From the NCBI GenBank assembly GCA_913043285.1, contig CAJWML010000026.1:1-41532 (forward strand): 41,532 nucleotides of DNA, read 5' to 3'. Positions 16,328 through 22,817 of the stretch are shown here, piece by piece. Source of the DNA: CAKZNE01 sp002695025 (lineage in GTDB: Bacteria > Bacteroidota > Bacteroidia > Flavobacteriales > Schleiferiaceae). The notes beneath the pieces are model-generated. The model was not told the DNA's origin and did no database searches. It saw nothing but the letters and a program-made list of their open reading frames with translations. How positions within the stretch are numbered: position 1 is the first letter of the stretch; each line of letters starts with the position of its first letter. The position numbers were made by a program, and so were the translations under genes.

Positions 16328-17418
16328 AAGTCAAGTTTGATTTTACTGGCTGCCTCTTTTTTCTTGTCGTCAATGATTTTCGCATAAACTTGGGTAGTTT
16401 TCAGTTCCTTATGGCCTAAAAGCTTTGAAACCGTGTAAATGTCTGTTCCCATTGTAAGCTGCAAAGTAGCGTAGGTATGACGGGCACAATGGAAAGTGAT
16501 TGTTTTGGAGATTCCGGCTTTCATCATCCATTGTTGCAATTTCAGGTTGTGCCATGCCGAATACTTCAATCCTTTGAAAACTCTTTCTTCCCTTTCCTCT
16601 CGCTCACCAAGCAAGCCGAAGGCTTGTTCTGAAATGGGTAGGGTTTCCGCTCCTTTGGTTTTCTTCTGTCTGAACCTGATGTAATAGCCCATTTCATTTG
16701 AGTGCTGCACCTCCGACCAAAGGAGCTTATTTATATCTGACCAGCGAAGCCCTGTAAGGCATGAAAAAATGAATGCCGTTTTCAGGATGGGAATTTCGCA
16801 ATCTGCCTTTACTGCTGCTTGCAGTTCATCCAGTGTCAAAAATTCTCTTTCCGGTTCTCCTTGCTTGAAAGCTTCTACACCTTCAGAAGGGTTGGTTGGA
16901 ATGATGCCATCCTTCACGGCCTGTTTTAGTGCTGCCCTGAGCTTGTTGAAATAGGAGTACTTGGAATTTTGAGATAGCTTCTGGTTTCCGTGGGCTATGG
17001 CCTTCTTATCGAGGTATTGTTTGAAGTCCTGGACAAATTGCCTGTCCACTTCTGTGAAAGATAAATCATAGGTGCAAAAGGCTTTCAGGTGCTTAATCAT
17101 GCTGGTCCAATTGCCATGATTGCCGGGGCTGTCATCCCTTTGTTGCGCAAGCAATTCAATGTAGGAAAGGAAGCTGCCTTTTTGCTTTTCCTGATCACGA
17201 AAACCATACACACCGTTTTGGATTTCGATTTGTCTTTGCGCCCTGATGGTTTCGGCTAATTGCATGGTCTTTTTGTTGACCTCTTTTTCCTCCTTGGTCT
17301 TTGCATTAGGGTTGAGGTACAATTTTAGGTACTCGGTTTTCCGCTTTCCTTTGTGGTAATAGTCGAGGTATAAGCTGGTCTGTCCGCCCTGATTACGTTG
17401 TCTTAGTGTTACCTTCAT
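16324..17418 (-). CDS. tyrosine-type site-specific integrase
   Basis: This 364-aa recombinase has an arm-type DNA-binding region at 1-60 (QTSLYLDYYHKGKRKTEYL) and a SAM-like core-binding domain at about 80-180. The catalytic domain carries R225 (TGLRWSDI), a lysine in QKKTKG (251-256), H310-x-x-R313 (HCARHTYAT), H336 (LLGHKE) and the nucleophile Y345 (TTQVYAKI). All the expected residues are present, so it should be active. It would join element and chromosome at the att site, probably at the 3' end of mnmE about 600 bp upstream of its start. It overlaps the zinc-finger/HTH gene before it and the hypothetical gene after it by 4 bp each, which makes a three-gene integration module. Confidence 0.93.
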   Translation of the reverse strand: MKVTLRQRNQGGQTSLYLDYYHKGKRKTEYLKLYLNPNAKTKEEKEVNKKTMQLAETIRAQRQIEIQNGVYGFRDQEKQKGSFLSYIELLAQQRDDSPGNHGNWTSMIKHLKAFCTYDLSFTEVDRQFVQDFKQYLDKKAIAHGNQKLSQNSKYSYFNKLRAALKQAVKDGIIPTNPSEGVEAFKQGEPEREFLTLDELQAAVKADCEIPILKTAFIFSCLTGLRWSDINKLLWSEVQHSNEMGYYIRFRQKKTKGAETLPISEQAFGLLGEREEREERVFKGLKYSAWHNLKLQQWMMKAGISKTITFHCARHTYATLQLTMGTDIYTVSKLLGHKELKTTQVYAKIIDDKKKEAASKIKLDL

Positions 17419-17768
17419 ATCTGAAACAGTTTATCGATTTCGGTTCTCTTGATGATTGTGCGACTGCCAATCTTTGCCGCTCGGATGTTTCCGGCTTTTA
17501 TCTGCCGATAGATTGTCATGCGGCTTGCACCTAAGAGCTTGCAGGTTTCCTCTACACTGAGAAAATCTTTATCCTTCAACTGTTCCTGATTGTATTCAAT
17601 TCTCTGTACCACGATAGGGGCAACCTCCTCAACCTTTTCTTCTCGCTTACGCTTCTTGTAGTTTCGGGAGGCGCACTTGTGGCTGCAAAATTTGGTTACG
17701 GTTGTCTTTGCGATAAAAGACTTTCCGCAGTCCTGACAAATCTTTGGAACTTCTATACTGCTGCTCAT
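17415..17768 (-). CDS. zinc-finger plus excisionase-type HTH protein
   Basis: This 117-aa protein has two small domains. Residues 11-32 form a likely zinc site, C11-x2-C14-x13-C28-x3-C32, similar to MYM or FCS-type fingers. After a lysine-rich linker, residues about 69-117 form an excisionase-type HTH: LSVEETCKLLGASRMTIYRQ, then KAGNIRAAKIGSRTIIKRTE. It is the first gene of the integrase operon, with a 4-bp overlap. This suggests a recombination directionality factor or operon regulator. The clustered TGTTGCTA repeats upstream (17851-17943) are possible binding sites. The function is inferred from domains and position. Confidence 0.8.
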   Translation of the reverse strand: MSSSIEVPKICQDCGKSFIAKTTVTKFCSHKCASRNYKKRKREEKVEEVAPIVVQRIEYNQEQLKDKDFLSVEETCKLLGASRMTIYRQIKAGNIRAAKIGSRTIIKRTEIDKLFQI

Positions 17769-17850
17769 GGTGTTTTCCTTTGTGGCTTAAAAATGTCTCA
17801 GAGAATATCCCTTTGTATCGGAGTGTATCTCTATGTAACATAATTTCGCC

Positions 17851-17943
17851 TGTTGCTAAAAATCTTGTTGCTACCAACAAATCTGTTGCTATCAACAACA
17901 GATTAGAAACAAATATAAGCAAAAAAAGGGAAAATTAGCAACA
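17851..17943. repeat. TGTTGCTA repeat cluster in the attP-side region
   Basis: TGTTGCTA occurs at 17851-17858, 17866-17873 and 17884-17891, and inverted as TAGCAACA at 17936-17943. A 9-bp perfect inverted repeat (AATCTGTTG 17880-17888, CAACAGATT 17896-17904) overlaps the third copy. Placed between the integrase operon and the mnmE end, these are candidate arm-type or excisionase binding sites. Confidence 0.55.
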
Positions 17944-18010
17944 AACAAGGGAAAGAAAAACCGCTTAAATGATAGTAAAAGAAGGGTTTAGAGTAGTAAA
18001 GGAAATGTAA

Positions 18011-18028
18011 TTACTTTCCAATGCAAAA
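18011..18028 (-). other. candidate attachment-site core at the 3' end of mnmE
   Basis: On the minus strand the last 18 bases of mnmE read TTTTGCATTGGAAAGTAA (FCIGK and stop). They differ at 3 of 18 positions from the core recalled for SGI1-type islands (TTCTGTATTGGTAAGTAA), which also insert here. No second copy is visible in the window, so the other junction should lie beyond position 1. This is an inference from location. Confidence 0.5.
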
Positions 18029-19432
18029 CTTGCCAAAGATATTGCCTAGTATATCCCGGTCGGTTTCCACCTCCCCAATGATGGAGCCCAGGTGTTTGAG
18101 GGCTTCGCGGATGTCCATGGCGAGGAAGTCACCGGAGATCTGGTTCTCCAGGCCTTCTTCCACCTTTTGAATATCACTAAACGCTTTGTTTAGTGCATCG
18201 TAATGGCGGGCATTGGTGACAATGGTCTGATTGCTGTTGAGGGCTTCCAGGTTTACCTCCGCGGTGAGGCACTGTATAAGCTCCTCGATACCGGTTTTTT
18301 CGAGTGCGGAAATACGCAATAGATCAGCGTCCAGATTTGCCAGGGAAGACTCAACAGAATGGATATCCACCAGGTCCATCTTATTGGCCACTATTAAGAG
18401 GGTTTTGCCTTGGGTCTTAGCCTTTAATTGATTGATCTCATTCTTAATAACCTCACTAAAGTCTTGTCCTTCGACTCCGCTCAGGGTGACAAGACTTTCC
18501 ACATTGAAGAGGTACAGAACCACCTGGCTTTGCTCTATCTTCTCAAAGGTTTTCCGGATGCCGATGCTTTCCACCACGTCTTCCGTTTCGCGGATACCGG
18601 CTGTATCAATAAAGCGAAACTTGATGCCGCCCAGGCTGATCTCATCTTCAATGGCATCGCGCGTAGTACCAGCTACTTCGGTTACTATAGCGCGTTCTTC
18701 GTTCAATAAGGTATTGAGCAGGGTGGATTTACCGGCATTGGGTGCGCCTACTATAGCCACGGGAACGCCATTCTTGATGACGTTACCGGTGGCAAAGGAG
18801 TCGATGAGGCGCTTCAATACTTTCTTGATCTTTTCCAACAGATCCTGTAACTGCTGGCGATCGGCAAACTCTACATCTTCTTCGGCAAAATCAAGCTCCA
18901 GCTCCACGAGGGAGGCAAAGTTGATGAGTTCTTCGCGCAGCACTTTGATCTCTTCGGAAAAACCGCCTCGCATTTGCTGTAGGGCTACACGGTGCGAAGC
19001 CGCACTTTCAGAGGCTATGAGGTCGGCCACGGCCTCGGCCTGGGAAAGGTCCATTTTGCCGTTGGCAAAAGCGCGCATGGTGTATTCTCCGGGTTCGGCC
19101 AGGCGAGCCCCGTGGGCAATCAGTAACTTCAGGATCTGTTCCTGGATGTAAGTAGAACCGTGGCAGCTGATCTCAATGGTATCTTCACCGGTGTAGGAGT
19201 GGGGGTTCCGGAAAATGCCGGCCATCACTTCATCCACGGTTTTATTTCCTTCGGTGATCTTGCCGAAGAGCATGCTGTAGCCTGGAGCGGTTTTGAGGCT
19301 CAGGTCTTTCCGGAAGGGGGTAAACACCTGGTTGAATATTTTGAAGGCTTCCGGCCCCGAAAGGCGGATCATGGCAATGGCCCCCATTCCCTGTGGGGTG
19401 GAGAGGGCACAGATGGTATCTTCCATTCGCAT
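18011..19432 (-). CDS. mnmE: tRNA uridine-5-carboxymethylaminomethyl modification GTPase MnmE
   Basis: This 473-aa GTPase modifies wobble U34 of certain tRNAs together with MnmG, using a methylenetetrahydrofolate unit. The N-terminal folate-binding domain covers about 3-120. The G domain has G1 GAPNAGKS (229-236), TTRD (256-259), DTAG (276-279) and NKMD (350-353). The C-terminus ends in the invariant FCIGK, whose cysteine is needed for catalysis. MEDTICAL at 19426 is the likelier start; the frame opens at 19432. Residues about 312-325 (ESLVTLSGVEGQDF) are encoded by a palindromic repeat that looks inserted in frame in a variable loop. The mobile element begins right after the stop codon, so no native terminator is present. 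Confidence 0.96.
   Translation of the reverse strand: MRMEDTICALSTPQGMGAIAMIRLSGPEAFKIFNQVFTPFRKDLSLKTAPGYSMLFGKITEGNKTVDEVMAGIFRNPHSYTGEDTIEISCHGSTYIQEQILKLLIAHGARLAEPGEYTMRAFANGKMDLSQAEAVADLIASESAASHRVALQQMRGGFSEEIKVLREELINFASLVELELDFAEEDVEFADRQQLQDLLEKIKKVLKRLIDSFATGNVIKNGVPVAIVGAPNAGKSTLLNTLLNEERAIVTEVAGTTRDAIEDEISLGGIKFRFIDTAGIRETEDVVESIGIRKTFEKIEQSQVVLYLFNVESLVTLSGVEGQDFSEVIKNEINQLKAKTQGKTLLIVANKMDLVDIHSVESSLANLDADLLRISALEKTGIEELIQCLTAEVNLEALNSNQTIVTNARHYDALNKAFSDIQKVEEGLENQISGDFLAMDIREALKHLGSIIGEVETDRDILGNIFGKFCIGK
18458..18498. repeat. palindromic REP-like repeat inside mnmE
   Basis: The arms AAAGTCTTGTC (18458-18468) and GACAAGACTTT (18488-18498) are perfect 11-bp inverted repeats. 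The loop is rich in CTTCGACTCCGCTCAGG, a word I recall as a dispersed repeat in Bacteroidota genomes. It keeps the mnmE frame open and adds about 14 residues. Confidence 0.65.
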
Positions 19433-19466
19433 AGTGCGAAGGTAATTAAGAAAAGGAGGTTAGCTT

Positions 19467-19835
19467 TCAGAAAAGCAGTACGAATACTATTGTATTGGCC
19501 AACGCTATAAGGATAGCAAGCCAAAGGGAGGGGGTAAAACCCCTGGTGTCAAAATCCTTACTGAACTGATCTACAATTTCAATGAGGATGGCGTTAACCA
19601 CTATGGATATGATGAAGCTGAGCCCGGTGAAATAAAAAATCCCTAGGGTAAGTATATTGAGGATGAGCTTAAGCAACCAGCCTACCACCAGGAAATCAAG
19701 CAAGGCTAAAGCCAGCGCCACCAGGAAAGCGGTCTTGAAATTACGGATATAAACGCGACTCATGTATTTTCCACAGAGGAAAATAACCAGGGCGGAGACC
19801 AGCAGGTGCAGAAGTCCGGACAGCAGGAAGTTCAT
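19467..19835 (-). CDS. phage-holin-family small membrane protein (holin_4_2/YvlD-like)
   Basis: This is a 122-aa integral membrane protein with four hydrophobic segments, at about 4-22, 34-53, 55-88 and 104-122. The pattern and the LALALLDFLVVGWLLKLILN-type core fit the Phage_holin_4_2/DUF360 family found widely in bacterial chromosomes. Despite the name, there is no phage context. The family has no agreed function and is sometimes linked to envelope stress. It lies 34 bp upstream of mnmE on the same strand and may share its transcript. Confidence 0.75.
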   Translation of the reverse strand: MNFLLSGLLHLLVSALVIFLCGKYMSRVYIRNFKTAFLVALALALLDFLVVGWLLKLILNILTLGIFYFTGLSFIISIVVNAILIEIVDQFSKDFDTRGFTPSLWLAILIALANTIVFVLLF

Positions 19836-19863
19836 GGCTTAGGGCGGTAGGAGTCTCCGGATA

Positions 19864-20076
19864 CTACTGGTTGTTCTTAGGGTCTTGCTCGTACTTTTTA
19901 CGGTTGTAAGGCTCTACATAGTGTTCACCATGTTTATTAACGGCCTTATCCTTGTCTGAGCCCTTCGGGCTTTTGTTGGGATCAGAGGAAACGTGCTCGT
20001 TATCAATAGGAATGCCTTTTTGTGGTTTCTTATGGTTCTCTTTCTCTTTGCCGGTATTCTCTTTCTTATCAGACAT
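19864..20076 (-). CDS. small charged, probably disordered protein
   Basis: This is a 70-aa hydrophilic protein, rich in Lys, Asp, Asn and Pro, with no hydrophobic core (MSDKKENTGKEKENHKK at the start, YEQDPKNNQ at the end). Small disordered proteins like this are common in Bacteroidota and are sometimes stress-induced. I recognise no family. It lies 28 bp upstream of the holin-like gene on the same strand. It has a clean ATG and an A/T-rich leader. It is probably real, but its function is unknown. Confidence 0.6.
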   Translation of the reverse strand: MSDKKENTGKEKENHKKPQKGIPIDNEHVSSDPNKSPKGSDKDKAVNKHGEHYVEPYNRKKYEQDPKNNQ

Positions 20077-20141
20077 AATTCTGGGTTTTTATTATTGAAA
20101 TAACACCAGGGGGAGGTGAGGGTTCATTACATTCAACCTAT

Positions 20142-20165
20142 AAAAGCCGCCCGGAGGCGGCTTTT
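20142..20165. terminator. bidirectional hairpin terminator
   Basis: AAAAGCCGCC (20142-20151) and GGCGGCTTTT (20156-20165) form a perfect stem with a 4-nt loop and A/T tracts on both sides. It lies between the T9SS gene and the small charged-protein gene. Confidence 0.8.
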
Positions 20166-20208
20166 ATTTGAAGAATAAAGAGGTATGGTTACAAAAACCT
20201 GTCATTAA

Positions 20209-20235
20209 TAAAAGAGGTGTTAAGTACCTCTTTTA
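20209..20235 (-). terminator. hairpin terminator of the PKD/T9SS gene
   Basis: TAAAAGAGGT (20209-20218) pairs perfectly with ACCTCTTTTA (20226-20235) across a 7-nt loop, and TTTTATT follows on the minus strand. It lies 20 bp past the stop codon at 20255. Confidence 0.7.
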
Positions 20236-20254
20236 TACTTTGGAAAATAGCCAA

Positions 20255-21994
20255 TTACTTTATAACCAGCCTTTCTGTAGCTATTCGTTTTCCGCTCTGG
20301 CTTACTTCCATAAGATATACTCCGGGGCTCAGCTCAGGGAGACTGATAAGCTGGCTTTGGTATCCGGCTTGTAAATCCAATGAGTTGCGGAGGTTAATAC
20401 GCTGCCCGTTGATGCTGATCAGGTCTACTGCAACATTATCCGTAGCTTCTTTCATTTCCAATTCTAGAATTACCTTATTTTCAGCAGGGTTCGGGTATAG
20501 TTTAAAGTCTGAAACTTCCTCACTCCATTGGGATGAAAGGTTGCCTGCTTGTCCAGGTGTTTTCTCGGCAGCAGAGGATTGCTGTGATTTAAGTGAAGGT
20601 GTATGCCCCGGATCATCCTGGCTGCAGTTAATGGCATAGTCTATACCCTTACAATTAGTAAAATTCATGGTTTTACAATAGGTTCCGGTACAGCAGTTGC
20701 CGTCACCATCCTCATTGCCCACCACGGTAAGACATACATCATAGGTACCAGGCTGACTGAAGGTTTTTAACACCTCTTTGGTATAGTATTTAGAACCGTC
20801 TGAAAATTCCCAGTACCAGCTGGTCACGTTCCGATTAGACCCCCCTTCTTTGCCCACAAATTTGAAGATACAATCATCGGTATAGCAGCTATAGGAAAAG
20901 TTAGGCTCCATAGAGCAAGGGGGCAAATCATTGCTGATGGTTATATTCTTGCAATAGGTGTCGGTACAACAAACACCCGATTCGTCATTAATGGTGGTTA
21001 CGGTAAGGCATACGGGGATGGTTCCCTTGCGGCTGAAGGTGTATTTCAGAGACCGGCCACTAAACAGGTTACCTTCAATCTCCCAGGAGTAACCAACTAT
21101 GGTACTTCCAACTGAAGATTCTGCATCTGCTATAAAGGTGCCTTTATTGTTGCGTACACTGCTGAAAAAATCCGCTTTTGTGGTGCATTCTTCAGCTGCA
21201 TCTTCGCGTAGTTTAATATTATCAAAGGCAAAGCGGGCCGAAGAAGACTGGTGCCCTACATAGGTGAAAAAGACCGCTTTAATAGGAGCATCAAGCTTAA
21301 CGTGCCAGTAGGTTGGGTATCCATCGCCTGCCAAATAAGACCCGGAAGTGCTTTTGTTGTAAATATCGTTGGGGTTTATAGTAGCACACCCGGTGCAGCT
21401 ACCCCCTGAACCCCAGCTATCACTAACCAGGTAGGTGGAGTAGGAAGGTGTGCCCAAAGTGGTGAGATTTTTACTAGTCATATACTGAGCATCTTCATAT
21501 ACATCCATCCGCCAGGCTTCATTGCCGTCAATATCCACCAGCAGACCTGAAACTTCGTAGCATGGGTTGCTGGATAGCTGCTGGAAACGGATTTCCACCA
21601 CATTGGGAGGGGCCGTCCAAAAAGGGCCCTCATCAGTAACCATCCAGCACCCAAGGTCATGGCTGGACGGAGCAGGGTGATCATTGGTATTGGTAATACC
21701 ACTGCACTCTCCACTCGTTTCATACGGAGTGCTGATATTGGTGGCAAAGCCGTTCATATCACCACCTACCCGTACATACTCCAGGTGCCAGTCTTCTGTA
21801 TTGTGCGGCCAGTGATGCAGATCGATATCATAATTCATAAGAAAAAAAGTAGGGTGGGCGGCTGCTCCCTCTACTTTGGGGGTTACATAAGGCGTGTGAG
21901 GATCTGCTTCTTCAAAATCAATAACCTGAGCATGAACCAGGGTTGTTGAAGCGAGTATCCATAACAATGAATGGATGAAAGTTTTCTTTTTCAT
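20255..21994 (-). CDS. secreted PKD-domain protein with T9SS sorting domain
   Basis: This 579-aa exported protein has a signal peptide (KKKTFIHSLLWILASTTLVHA, 2-22). Its N-terminal region of about 250 residues has a carbohydrate-binding or jelly-roll look. Two PKD-like repeats follow, ending SRKGTIPVCLTV and SQPGTYDVCLTV, each followed by a CC-TYCK cysteine cluster. The C-terminal type IX sorting domain begins DFKLYPNPAENKVILELE and ends RIATERLVIK. It should cross the outer membrane by T9SS and be released or anchored at the surface. The cysteine-rich CCT-TYCK motifs in both repeats suggest disulfides. No enzyme motif is seen; adhesion or matrix roles are possible. Confidence 0.85.
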   Translation of the reverse strand: MKKKTFIHSLLWILASTTLVHAQVIDFEEADPHTPYVTPKVEGAAAHPTFFLMNYDIDLHHWPHNTEDWHLEYVRVGGDMNGFATNISTPYETSGECSGITNTNDHPAPSSHDLGCWMVTDEGPFWTAPPNVVEIRFQQLSSNPCYEVSGLLVDIDGNEAWRMDVYEDAQYMTSKNLTTLGTPSYSTYLVSDSWGSGGSCTGCATINPNDIYNKSTSGSYLAGDGYPTYWHVKLDAPIKAVFFTYVGHQSSSARFAFDNIKLREDAAEECTTKADFFSSVRNNKGTFIADAESSVGSTIVGYSWEIEGNLFSGRSLKYTFSRKGTIPVCLTVTTINDESGVCCTDTYCKNITISNDLPPCSMEPNFSYSCYTDDCIFKFVGKEGGSNRNVTSWYWEFSDGSKYYTKEVLKTFSQPGTYDVCLTVVGNEDGDGNCCTGTYCKTMNFTNCKGIDYAINCSQDDPGHTPSLKSQQSSAAEKTPGQAGNLSSQWSEEVSDFKLYPNPAENKVILELEMKEATDNVAVDLISINGQRINLRNSLDLQAGYQSQLISLPELSPGVYLMEVSQSGKRIATERLVIK

Positions 21995-22109
21995 AGCTTT
22001 TATTTTAGTTATGGAACTTAAGCTATGAGAATGCGGGAGGGCAGAAAACCATGATTTTAGGAAAGCACACCCTTTCGACAGGAATGGGCGGTATGGTTTT
22101 AGAAACGGT

Positions 22110-22817
22110 TTAGGTACTTATTGTTATCAGAAAGTCTTCTCTCTTGCGTTTTGATACTTCCACAGAACTGTGGTCGCTCATAATTAAAGTACCTCCCTTA
22201 CCACGGATATATTCTTTTACGTGCCTGAGATTAACTAAATGGGATTTATGAGCCCTGAAAAAACGATGGTGCTGCAGTAAAGCTTCGACAGCCCCGATAT
22301 TACGGGATACCAACAAGGTGCCTTCAGTGAGAATGAAGTTGGTATACGCCCCATCGGCTTCACAGCGTATGATGTCATCCACACTCACAAAACAAAGTCC
22401 CTTAAGGGTTGGTAAGGCTATTTTGGAATTGTTATCCATTATATGTTCAGGGTACTCCAGCTTATTTACAGCAGTAACCAACTCCCTGGGCTCTATAGGT
22501 TTTAAGAGATAGTCCAGCGCTTGTTGCTTCAGAGCGGGAAGGGCATAGCGCTCATGAGCGGTAGTAAAAATCACAGGAATATTAAAGGGCTTTAGCTGTT
22601 GTAATAATTGAAAGCCATCTTCTTCAGGCATTTCCACATCTAAAAAAACAAGCTGCGGCCTTTTGGTAACCATTAATGGCAAGGCTGTATCCACACTTTC
22701 AACACTGGCTATAATTTTCAAATGAGGACAGTATTGCGTAATTGCCCGTTCCAGCGCGCTGCGGCAATGCTCTTCATCATCTACGATCCATACTTTATAG
22801 GTATCCAATTTGCTCAT
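22110..22817 (-). CDS. LytTR-family response regulator
   Basis: This 235-aa protein has an N-terminal receiver domain with DDEE (13-16), phospho-acceptor D60 (LVFLDVEMPEEDG), a T/A switch residue (TTAHERYALPAL) and K107 in LKPIEP. A C-terminal LytTR DNA-binding domain (about 135-235) follows, with EADGAYTNFIL, HRFFRAHKSHLVNL and KRKREDFL. It overlaps the sensor kinase gene by 4 bp, which gives a clear pair. It should bind promoter repeats when phosphorylated. The divergent and neighbouring genes do not reveal the target; the secreted PKD gene just downstream is a possible one. Confidence 0.93.
   Translation of the reverse strand: MSKLDTYKVWIVDDEEHCRSALERAITQYCPHLKIIASVESVDTALPLMVTKRPQLVFLDVEMPEEDGFQLLQQLKPFNIPVIFTTAHERYALPALKQQALDYLLKPIEPRELVTAVNKLEYPEHIMDNNSKIALPTLKGLCFVSVDDIIRCEADGAYTNFILTEGTLLVSRNIGAVEALLQHHRFFRAHKSHLVNLRHVKEYIRGKGGTLIMSDHSSVEVSKRKREDFLITIST

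Noticed and set aside
17880..17904. 9-bp inverted repeat as a terminator of mnmE
   Set aside because: The loop and stem are AT-rich, there is no T run in the right place, and it sits among the TGTTGCTA repeats, so a protein-binding role is likelier.
18432..19151. 239-aa plus frame antisense to mnmE
   Set aside because: The serine- and arginine-rich translation is a shadow of the mnmE codons on the other strand.
19467..19835. holin-like gene as evidence for a prophage
   Set aside because: The family is common in chromosomes and no phage structural or lysis gene is nearby.
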